The translations under genes and the position numbers were made by a program. From Yamagishiella unicocca (lineage: Eukaryota > Chlorophyta > Chlorophyceae > Chlamydomonadales > Volvocaceae): a stretch of DNA of 64,000 bases. This document shows, one piece after another, positions 22,401 through 32,120 of the stretch; positions within the stretch are counted from its first letter, which is position 1; each line of letters opens with the position of its first letter. The notes under the pieces are model-generated. The model did no database searches and was not told the origin of the DNA. It was given only the letters and a program-made list of their open reading frames with translations. The stretch lies in NCBI GenBank assembly GCA_003116995.1, contig BDSL01000018.1:806001-870000 (forward strand). The letters are read 5' to 3'.

Positions 22401-24292
22401 GGCCGACATGAGGATGCACTGGCACGACCGGGGGACCTGGGGGAAGGTTAGAGGTGGGGAGGGGATATGGGCTGGTTTGGAAGACGTGGTGCCGAACAGG
22501 TCGATGGAGAGCGATGTAGCTGGGGATGAGGGCCTTACGTGAAGCCGCCTCCCGAGCCCGCCGCCCGCCCCCTCCCCCCCCCCCTAACACACCGAAACAA
22601 ACCCTGGGGCCCACCTGCGGCGCCAGCAGCTGCAGGTCTTCCTCGTAACCGTACGACAGCAGCAGGTCCGCCTCGTCCAGCACCAGCACCGCCAGCCGGG
22701 ACGACAGCACGGAGGGGGACAGCAGCCCCTCGCGCAGGGCGGCGGCGATCTTGCCTGGGGGCGAGATCCCGGGGTAAGGGGGAGTGAGGGGACGGGTGGT
22801 GAAGGTCAGCATTTCACACGCCGCGCTGAGGGTGGGGTTAAGACAGCAGGAGATGGGCAAGGGGGCGGCGGCGGTGCCCGGAAAGCAGCTGGGTTCGGTG
22901 GTGGCTCCTGGCCTGGTGGCAGCTCGCGCTCCCTGTCGTATGAGTCCCGCGGGCTGCCGTGCCGTGTCTTGGTGGCCCGTGCTCCCACCCTCCGCCCCTC
23001 CAGCACCCCCCCCCCGAGTGGTACGACAGCTCCACCGCACCTGGCGTGGACACCACGATCTGACCGGCGCTGGCGACGGCCCGCTTCAGCTGCTGGCTGC
23101 CCTCAGCGATCAGAGCTGTGGCCTGGAGGGGGAGGAGGAGGAGGACGCGGGGGAGGAGGCCAGGGTTACAGCGGCAGGGGAAAGGGAATGTTCCCTGCCG
23201 TGTCGTACGGTGCTGTGCCGTGCCGTGCTGTGCGCTGCGGTGCGGTGTGGACGAGTGGTAGGCGGTAGGATGTGTTAGTGGGCCGGGGCTGGTGGGTCCT
23301 GCCCGGGGATGCTGCGGAGGCAGCTGCCCGACTAGGCCCGGCTGTGCGCCCTGGCGCCCCTCTCGCACCCTCCTGACCCGACATGACCCCACCTGACCCA
23401 CATCACCACACCTGACCCCACCTGACCCACATCACCCCACCTGACCCCACCTGACCCACATCACCACACTCGCGCACTCCCAAACCGGCGCGCACCGTCC
23501 GCATGCCCGACCGCCCATTGCACACACGGGACCGGTTGCGCGCAGACTGCCGAAACCCGCCGACCTCCGGCCTCCAGCGGCATCCGTGTGATTGTCAGCC
23601 CAACCCAACCTGCCCTTTGTCGCGCTGGATGGGGGTACACCCAACGCCCCCTTCAGAGCCTACCCCGCCCCCGCCTACCCCGCCTCCCGCCTACCCCGCC
23701 CAGGCCTCCCGCCTAGCCACCCCAAGCCCTCCACCCCGCCTCTGCCCCCACCGTGATGTCCGCTCCACAGTGCTGTGCCGTGGCCGCCGCTTCCTGCGCC
23801 ACCTGCACCACGGAGGACACCCCACCCCGCGGGAGCGTATGAGTACGACAGGTACGGCGCACATGGGCTGGAGTCGTGCGCGCAGAGTCCCCAGACAGCG
23901 GTGTTGGAAGCGCAGCTCCGGCTACACAAGCACCGGGCAGGGTACGCTGCCTTACGCCCAGCCGAGGAGGCGCGAGCGAGGACGTCGCGCGGGTGCAGGC
24001 GGCGCTGGCGGCCGCCGCGAGGTGGACCGACCTGCTGACAGAGCTCCCGCGTCGGAACGAGCACAATTGCGCGAAAGCTGCCGCGTATGTTGTCAGTTGA
24101 GAGGATTTTGTGGAGCGTCGGCAGCAGGTATGCGAGCGTCTTGCCGCTCCCTGTGCGCGCTCGCGCCACAACGTCTTTGCCTTCTAAAGTCCGCGGAATT
24201 GCCTCCAGCTGCACTGGAGTAGGCTTTGTGAAACCTCGCTTGCCCAAGGCTCTAAGAAGCCTGGGGTCAAGCCCCAGGTCCTGAAAGGACAT
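19446..24292 (-). CDS. DBP9: DEAD-box RNA helicase, DBP9/DDX56 family
   Basis: Predicted nucleolar ATP-dependent RNA helicase for large ribosomal subunit assembly. Eight exons join with consistent phase: 24292-24032, 23802-23752, 23122-23041, 22754-22615, 22436-22194, 21673-21202, 20582-20195, 19875-19446 (688 aa). Motifs in order are FTKPTPVQ (Q motif), ARTGSGKT (I, about 45-52), VPTREL (Ia), LDEAD (II, about 157-161), MSAT (III), LLFVNT (IV), TRGIDF (V) and HRVGRTGR (VI). An intron splits motif VI. Family-specific features of DDX56/Dbp9 are the start [22 protein letters not shown] with an insert between motifs IV and [12 protein letters not shown], and a basic C-terminus ending KVNVRKRRR. 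Inserts rich in Gly/Arg and Asp/Glu are lineage-specific. It is divergent from PGD, sharing an 833-bp upstream region. Confidence 0.95.
21743..21803 (+). repeat. Introner-like repeat copy 2 (DBP9 intron 5, 3' part, inverted)
   Basis: Contains gggttgcaaggaaaactcgt, aaaccgcttaggacag and agttttggg. It is oriented opposite to the copy at the other end of the same intron, so intron 5 is bounded by imperfect inverted repeats. Confidence 0.65.
22098..22168 (-). repeat. Introner-like repeat copy 1 (DBP9 intron 5, 5' end)
   Basis: Sense to the gene, starting 25 nt inside the 5' splice site. Contains gggttgcgaggaagacccgt, then ggatgcgaaaaaa, ccgtttt and gagatgcatg. It shares these blocks with the copies at 35.75 and 38.84 kb. 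Confidence 0.75.
23391..23469. repeat. 29-bp tandem repeat in DBP9 intron 2
   Basis: Nearly three units of a CCTGACCCCACCTGACCCAC-type sequence lie within the 628-nt second intron. Confidence 0.75.
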
Positions 24293-25125
24293 CGTCGCAA
24301 GCTTAATAATATGCTCAGTAGTACTGATTTACTTGATGTAGGTTGAATGCTTTGGATGTTTTACGCCAATCGATTCGGCTGGCTTGGTTGCTTAAGCGTA
24401 CGCTTTATAATAACCCATTTATGGACTCTGGGTAGCACAGCATATCTATTGACTTTATATGTAAGGAAATCAATTTCGTAACAACACATACTTATTATTA
24501 GAGGGAGGGCATGAAATGGAAACCCGGCGGCGGCGGGTCAACCTTTTAACAGAGCCCCAAGTCCCATGCTCATTGTTTTGCTGGTCAATGAACCGACTAT
24601 CTTTATTGACACTGGATGATGCAGTATGAAATAGGGTTTTGATGCAACGTCTTGTCTCGGCGCCGACACCATCGAATTGCCGACACATGTCGCGCCGGGA
24701 CAGCAACGCACCATTTAAAAACGTTGTGTATGCTAAAAACGCTTGTAGGATCAAGACATTACTTGATCGGTGCACTAGCTCAGCAAATAATGAGCGTCCC
24801 GCACCTAGACGCAGGAGGGCACGCTGCCGAATGAGGTTGGCACCCAACCGATGTGTAGTTTGGCCCTACTTAAATGTACCGTTGGGGCGCTCCAACTTGA
24901 TCCAGCACCCTTCGGATGCAGGCCGCTGGTTTGGTCCTTTGGCCCAGGCCTCTGCCGTACATTCACGCAAGCTAAATTGGCGCACCAACCCACAAACAAT
25001 TGTCCACTTACGAAATTGGTCGCACGTTCTCGATTGAACGATAGAGATTTACTCTTCCACTCCTGTCGAGTTCCGCAAGCTGCCTTGCGCAGTGATTGGT
25101 CACGAAAACCCTTAAAGCAACAATC
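24293..25125. promoter_or_regulatory. Divergent upstream region of DBP9 and PGD
   Basis: 833 bp lie between the two divergent start codons. It is more AT-rich than the genes and holds the 5' UTRs and promoters of both. No clear TATA box or conserved element could be assigned. The short ORFs inside have no domains. Confidence 0.5.
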
Positions 25126-28100
25126 ATGAACTCGCACGCGCTCAAGAGCAGCAAGCTGCAAGGGACAAGCAGTCGTGTCCGTGAAATCGCTGCTGTGCAC
25201 AAGACCTTCCGCAGTGCAGCAGCGCCCCACGCCCCTTTGACGGCCGCCCCTCCCGTCCTGCTCCCACCGAGACCAGCCCCTTTCGCTCGTCGCGTGACAC
25301 CTCAAGCAGCATCCACTGCAGAGGCTCCCAGAGCAAGGTATGCTTATTAGTTATTACCTTCTACACTACAGACTCTGAACACTTACACACGCTACCAACG
25401 CAATCACTGTCCCTTTCAGCGACAAGAGCGCGCCGATGGCAGTGTCGCAGATCGGCCTTGTCGGCCTGGCAGTGATGGGCCAGGTACATACTAGTTAAAT
25501 TGTGTTGCTGCACATGGGGCTGGAACCGACCCTGGCCCTGGCGTTTCGCAGAACATGGCCCTGAACATCGCCGAGAAGGGATTTCCAATTTCGGTTTACA
25601 ACCGCAGCCACGATAAGACTGAGGCCGCAGTGAAGCGTGCCCAGAAGGAGGGTAGGTGTAGGCCCACGGGTGCCCTGGTGCTGCTCTCGGAACGGCGCTC
25701 CGATTATCCCGAGCGATTTTTGCGCAGGCCTGGGGGATAAGCTGAGCGGCTACGAGACGGTCAAGGACTTTGTTATGAGCCTGCAGAAGCCTAGGTGAGC
25801 ATCTTAGGCTGGCGCAAATCGGAAAGGCGTTGTGCGCTAACGTCATCCCATGTCATCCACACCCAGGCGTGTCATAATCCTTGTCAAGGCCGGCGCACCA
25901 GTCGACCAGACAATCGACGCGCTGTGCGAGTACATGGAGCCCGGCGATATTATCATCGACGGCGGCAATGAATGGTGGGTTGGCACTGATAGAAGTGCAG
26001 GAGGCGCGGACCTGTAGGGGGGCCAGGGCCGACACGTAAAGCATAGATTTACATTTATCTTCGGGGAAACGACTGTTCCCCTTGCTTCTCTCCGAAGGGG
26101 AACATGGCATTATGCAACAAGCTAACAAGGAACTTCTACTTTAGGATGAACGCGATGCGGCCTTGGGAAAGAAACCATGCTAAGGCCGAAAGGAGCAACT
26201 CCAGGGCGGTGCACAGGGAGTGGGCAGTTGGCTACAGGAGCACATCCATACCATGTGTGTCCTCCCTGTTTCCCCGATCATGCCCGGCCCCCTAACTGCC
26301 GTTAGCCTCCTCCCTCCCACTCCCGCAGGTACGAGAACACCGAGAAGCGCATTGCCAAGGTGGCCCAGAAGGGGCTTCTGTACCTGGGCATGGGCGTCTC
26401 GGGCGGCGAGGAGGGCGCGCGCAGGGGTGAGTGCCGCCGTGCTGCGGGGGGATGGAGGGACGTGAGGTCGGGGATAGCGGGCGAGCCGTCTTGCTGCGTC
26501 GTATCCGCTCGAGGGATACAAGAACCTGGCGTGGACGCACGGGGTTGAAGAACAGCCCACGGGGTTGAAGAACATTTTTGTAGGCAACCGAACCTCGGTG
26601 TCGGCCACCCATCGTCCAATATGACACCATGATCGTGATCTACAAGGCGTGGTGCTCTGCCGCGGTGCTTACCCGTTGCTCGTGATCTTCCCGCCCCGCT
26701 GCCAGGTCCGTCCATGATGCCTGGAGGCAGCGCCGAGGCGTACGGGCACATTGAGGCCATCGTGGAGAAGGTGGCGGCTCAGGTAGGGGCAGGCAGATGT
26801 CGCCTGTTGAGGACTGAATGTGAACCATGACAACCATCGCACCTAGGATGTGGCCAACGATGCGTTACCGACTGGCTACGGCACCAGACTCGCCGTGTCC
26901 TCGCACTCCTGACCAGCTTGCCCCTGCTCCGGCCTTACCGCGGTTGCGCAGGTTGAAGACGGCCCTTGCGTCATGTACATTGGCGGCGGCGGCGCGGGCA
27001 ACTTCGTCAAGATGGTGCACAACGGCATTGAGTACGGCGACATGCAGCTGATCAGCGAGGTGGGAGGCTGCTGGGAGTTGGGCTAGATGGTCACGTGCGC
27101 TTGCCAGCAGCGCAACCACCTCCTGCCACATGAACGGCCACATGAGACACGAGGCTTTCCGGCCTGATTGCGAGGCTTGATTTCTGGAGTGGCGTCGATT
27201 GGCGTTAGGCGAAGAGCGGCGACCGTCGGCGTTGGCGGCATTAGTGTTCGTGTGGTGCCACCGCGACGAGCACACTTGGCTGACGGCATCCTCCTCCTTT
27301 CCTTCCTGTTGCGAGCAGGCGTACGACGTGCTGAAGACCCTGGGCGGCCTCGACAACGAGGAGCTAGCGGCCGTGTTCACGGAGTGGAACCAGGTGAGGC
27401 TGCAAGGCCGCTGTCCTGGGCGATGCCGTCTGTGCGACCCATTAGGTTGGCCATTGGCCCGAGTAAGAATGCGAAGAGGAAGTGTCCTTGGTTTCATGTA
27501 GACGAGGAGTTCACAAATTGGTCCATTGATCAGGGACTCAGTACACCACTTCGAGCACAGCTGCTGCTGTCTTGCCTCTGTCGATCGCCCTGCTTCTCTG
27601 CCGCTGCCTGCTCACTTTTCCCTCTTGCATGGTTGTCCCAACCGCTTGTGTCTCCCAGAGCGAGCTGAAGTCGTTCCTTGTGGAGATTACCTCCATCATC
27701 ATGAACAAGAAGGACGACCAGGCGACCGGATATTTGGTGGACAAGATCGTCGACCAGACCGGATCCAAGGGCACGGGTGAGTGAGGGCCTGAGGCCATCA
27801 CCAGGAGTAAATAGCTTAAATAAACTGTAGCGTTTCTTGATGCCACGAGAACACGCTGTTGCCGGGAGTTAATTGCTAGTTGCACGATAAGCTACCGTGG
27901 CGCGTACTTCTAGATGTAGATCGTGATGTGCGCTCATAGCCAGAATCGAGGCCTGGTTCCGTGTATAATTTACCCTGCCGGGCTTTCTCGCTCCACCCCC
28001 CCCCCCTCTAGGCAAGTGGACGGTGCAGCAGGCCGCCGAGCTGGCCGTGGCGGCCCCCACCATGGCCGCCGCGCTGGACGCCCGCTACATGAGCGCTGTC

Positions 28101-29437
28101 AAGGGCGAGCGCGTGGAGGCGTCCAAGGTGGGAGCCGTGCCTTACCTTCGCGAACATAGGAACCAGCTGCGTCATGCAACTGCCGGACACCTCATTGACT
28201 GACATCGTAGCGCACTCGCTGAGAGCGAAGTTATGATGCGGTGCCGCAGCTTTGGGTTGAGTCCCTTGCTGACAAAAATGTTCCGCTGCTCCTTAACGGC
28301 TCCGCTCGCCCGATCCAGGTCTTCACGGCGTGCGCCCAGCCCAGCCCAGTGCCCGGTGTGGACAAGGCCCAGCTGATCGCCGACGTGCGCGCCGCGCTGT
28401 ACGCCAGCAAGATCTGCTCGTACGCGCAGGGCATGAACATCATTAAGGCCAAATCGACCGAGATGAAGTGGGATGTCAACTTGGGCGGCCTGGCCCGCAT
28501 CTGGAAGGTGAGGAGGCGGGTGAAGGTGCCTGGCGGGTGCGTAGGCAGACTGGCATGCATGTTCCAACATCGAGCCGGGAAGGTTGAGGAACGTCAAACA
28601 GTGCACAAGCTGCGGTCACCGGACACCACCTAATGCGCTTGAGTTTCTAAATCGGTGTCCCGGTTGCGGCTTGGCCTCATGGAAAGGGAAGCGAAGGAGG
28701 TCTCCATCCTCGAACACGATATAGGAAGCACTGCGTTGACGTTTAAACACGGGCGTCCTTTCTGACGAACCTTCACCGCTGTCACTGAACCCCTGCCGTT
28801 TACGGCATCCTCATTTCCTCCTCTCTTGCTTCAGGGCGGCTGTATTATCCGCGCCCAGTTCCTGGACCGCATCCGCCAGGCTTACGAGCGCAACGAGGAG
28901 CTGCCCTCGCTGCTGGTGGACCCCGAGTTCGCCAAGGAGCTCACCGCCGCGGAGGCGGCATGGCGGCGGGTGGGTGCGCTGGCCATCACCAACGGCGTGC
29001 CTATCCCGGCTATGACGTCATCCCTGTCGTACTTCGACACGTACCGGAGGTGAGGGGACGTGCGGGGTCCGCACGGGGAGACTACACTAGGCCTCGGCAG
29101 CAGTTCACGAGCGTTCCCGCTCCGGGGAGGCGCGTGGTGCCCAAGTTTTCAGCAGCGCTAGGATTAGGCCGGTCGTGGGCATAAAGCATGCTCGGGACAT
29201 GTGTCCGTCTCCTCTCGCCTTTCCTGCGCATTGCGTGGAGCTCACTTGTTTACGTCCCGACTGCTGTGTCCCTGGCCGCGCAGGGAGAAGCTGCCCGCCA
29301 ACCTGGTGCAGGCGCAGCGCGACTTCTTCGGCTCGCACACCTACCAGCGGTTCGACAAGGAGGGCTGGTACCACACCGTGTGGGACGAGACCTTCGGGTC
29401 CGCCGACTCGATCACCACCAGCGGCTACGTGGTGTAA
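25126..29437 (+). CDS. PGD: 6-phosphogluconate dehydrogenase (decarboxylating), probably plastid-targeted
   Basis: Oxidises 6-phosphogluconate with NADP+ to ribulose-5-phosphate and CO2 in the oxidative pentose phosphate pathway. Fourteen exons join in phase: 25126-25337, 25420-25483, 25552-25651, 25728-25794, 25867-25974, 26329-26426, 26706-26782, 26952-27059, 27319-27393, 27659-27776, 28012-28127, 28319-28507, 28835-29049, 29284-29437 (566 aa). Residues 1-75 are rich in Ser, Ala, Arg and Pro and look like a transit peptide. Then come the NADP-binding loop [17 protein letters not shown], the [14 protein letters not shown] substrate motif, [15 protein letters not shown] with the catalytic lysine, ICSYAQGM, and GGCIIRA. 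The C-terminal segment has [20 protein letters not shown]. The length excess over cytosolic enzymes is the presequence. The first ATG was used. Targeting to the plastid is an inference. Confidence 0.96.
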
Positions 29438-30712
29438 GGGAGATAGGGGTTGGATATGCCGACCCTGTAATACCAGCTGAGCTGTGGGTGTTGTTATTGG
29501 GTGTAGCGATGTTTACGTGTTCGTGCGGTATCGATGTTCACGTGTTTGTGCGGCCAGGTCCGATCGATAGGCAGTAGGGCTGTACAGGGAGGCTGGGGCT
29601 GTGCCGAGCGTCTTTGGAGTCGACTGGCAAATTTCAGGTGTTGTTACTACTGGAGTGTACTTGCGCCTGCGGGTGGCTCGGAAAGGGTGCCACTTGGTTG
29701 GGGCGTGTCGTGAGGTGCGACCCTTCCTGGCGGGTGCCCTTGCCCCCGCGGCAGTGTGGGTCTTGTACAGTCGCAAGGCGCGTGAGGAAGATGTCGCAAG
29801 GGGCCCAGAGGGAAGGAATCGGCTGTGGCTGGATGCATCCGTTTGCGTGCTTGCACTTCCTTGTCGCATGGCTACGGAGTGCCCTTCCCTGTGTGCCTTG
29901 AATGCCGACGCCTCGTTCGCGCATTGTGCTCTCACCGCTACGATCCTCGTCAGAATTATGTCGTTTCTCGTGCTCTTGGCCACGGCCGCAAGGCAGGCCT
30001 GTGTATGGCCGGGATGTGTGTCAAGAGCGGTGCGGCGTCTGAACACATCTATATGTTTGGTGCAGCGCCTGAGCCTGTATTGGGCAAGTAGCGGCGCGTT
30101 GCTGTACTCTGCAATCGTATTCTTTGTTGAGCAGCTTGCATCCTAGGGTGTCAGACATCCGTATTAAGACCTGATTACCCATTCAGTATGAAGGTTCAAC
30201 CCTAGGTGCACCTGTGTATCAACTACGTCAATGTCAATCTTCGCGTCAGATGTCAGTCCAGCCGTGTGAGTCGAAGAAGTATGCGTCCCGATATGTCGAC
30301 AGTTGTAACGAGGGGCCGTTGAAGGATTCGCAACCCCAGTCGGATGCGCGGAGCCACATGCGATCCACTTGTGTAACACTGGTGGCCTGCTGCAGCTACT
30401 GATACCCTCCCAAGGCACACCTCCACTCACACAGCATTGTTGTGCGCACGGCATGACATAAAATCATCATCGTGACGGCGCGCGCAAGAGCCATATGATT
30501 CGGATCCCATCATCTTTACAACCACTGAGGAGCAACGAATGGCCAACAAAATGCCAAGGAACACTAGAAAAACCAGTTCGCGGAGCAAATGGCAATACGT
30601 TCGACGCTACAACTCCGTGCGCCACGGTTTGCACGAGCCGTGCTGAGTGCACATCTGCCTCGTTTGCTCTTTACCAGCAGTCCCCAGCGTTCCGCCCGAC
30701 ACGCGGAAGAGA
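29438..30712. other. Convergent intergenic region between PGD and Y14
   Basis: Should contain the 3' UTRs of PGD (+) and Y14 (-). TGTAA occurs at 29466-29470, close after the PGD stop. A 181-aa ORF at 29601-30146 (+) and overlapping minus-strand ORFs show no domain and no coding-like codon pattern. I see no gene. Confidence 0.55.
30516..30520 (-). terminator. Candidate TGTAA polyadenylation signal of Y14
   Basis: ttaca on the plus strand, about 195 bp past the Y14 stop codon. Confidence 0.45.
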
Positions 30713-31702
30713 TCATCGCCGCCGCTGGGGCTTGCGGAAGGCCCAGTCCACCTGTTGCAACAGGGCAACACAAGCAGGGTGTCAATGGGTGTCAATGGCG
30801 CTAATAGTGCAAGCTTGTTCCAAGTGGGCTGTGGGTACATTGTGGCGGATATGGGGGCTGAGGTTCTCGAGAGGATTCCGTGGCAGCTGAGGTGCAGAGC
30901 ACTGGTGAGAGAAGATGCAAGGAGAAGTTTGGGAGCTTTCCAATGAGGGGGATGGCTGCCGACTTGGCCTCCAGATTGCCACCCGACCACACTACCGTAT
31001 TGGTCCTGAGCGTCAGACAACAACCGAATCCACCGTGACGCGAGGGACATGCCCCCCACAAGCGTTGTAAGGCCCTCGCTTCCCCGTCGGGCCCAGCCCC
31101 ACTTTGCTCGTCAATATGGCTGCCAGCCGCCTGTCATGAAACGAGTGCCCGGGGACTAAACCCTCCGCACCCCCTGTTGTTTCTTACAGGCAGTCCCACC
31201 CTTACCCACTGAGCCCAAACAATAGGACACGGGAAGCCGGTAACCATCACCGTGGGAGCAAAGATTAAACAACAAAGTAAGCTCTGGCACAGGAGGAAAG
31301 CCCGAAGACAACACTTGCCTGTACGGCCTGCCCTAGCAGCTCTTTCCCGTTCATCTCGTTTATGGCTGTTTGTGCCTCCTTGTGCCCCTTGTACTCCACC
31401 AGCGCGTAGCCTTTGACGAAGCCCGTCTGGCGGTCCAAGTTCAAGTAAATGTTCTTGACGTCCCCGAACTCCGCAAACGCCTCGTGAATGTCCTCTTCCT
31501 GCGCCTCTTCGTTTATGCCAGTGATGAAGACAACCCAGCCCTCCACCGACGCAGTCGGGCCTGGCTTTGAGTTGGGATCCAGCTCCCTAAAGCGTGCCGC
31601 GCCATAGCGGTCTGCCCATTCCGTAGTATCCCGGTGGCCACGGCCCTTCTTTTTCTTATCTAGGCCTTGCATGCGGTCATCGTTCTCCATATCGTCAGCC
31701 AT
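30713..31702 (-). CDS. Y14: Exon junction complex core protein Y14 (RBM8A/Tsunagi)
   Basis: RNA-binding partner of Mago in the exon junction complex, which marks spliced mRNA in the nucleus and acts in localisation and decay. Two exons: 31702-31319 and 30751-30713 (140 aa). The acidic N-terminus and basic KKKKGRG lead into one RRM (about 48-126). RNP2 is VFITGI and RNP1 is KGYALVEY, with Y14-specific EEDIHEAFAEFGDVKNI and HLNLDRQTG-like segments. Exon 1 ends ...LLGQAVQ at a GC donor (CAG|GCAAGT). The 39-nt last exon supplies VDWAFRKPQRRR, which completes the RRM exactly where Y14 proteins have VDWCF. The tail is much shorter than the Arg/Ser-rich end of animal Y14. The start ATG has a good context (accATGgct). 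It is divergent from NHX. Confidence 0.93.
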
Positions 31703-32120
31703 GGTCAACACCGTCTCGTAGGTCAGCAAAGGCGGCTTTGCACGAGGTTTAGCGTAGAAGTTTGCATAAATGCAACTAGCATTACCACTTTTTGGACGGC
31801 TTGCAAACTAGGCTGACAATCGTACTGTACGATAAAACCGCCGCCCGCGGAAGGCCACATCGCCCCACGCAACGTCACGACATGAGCTTGCAGTTGTGAG
31901 TATGTAACGAATGAAACGAAACACTGTTGGCAACTACGGACTGCCAGCTCAGTGACGCTTCTCCAACGATGCTTGCGCTGTAAACCAAAGTCTCGGCCAT
32001 ATGGCGTGGCGAACAACGTAACGACGTGCCAGCTGTGCAAATTCTTAGGGCAAAGTCCAAATAGCACGTACTGCACGTGCGGCAGCAGGTTACGGCAAGA
32101 GGAAGTCCTGCTAAAATATC
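31703..32120. promoter_or_regulatory. Divergent upstream region of Y14 and NHX
   Basis: 418 bp separate the two start codons, so the two genes probably share a bidirectional promoter region. No specific elements could be assigned. Confidence 0.55.

Noticed and set aside
29601..30146. 181-aa plus-strand ORF downstream of PGD
   Set aside because: No recognisable domain; overlaps equally long minus-strand ORFs; best explained as 3' UTR or intergenic DNA.
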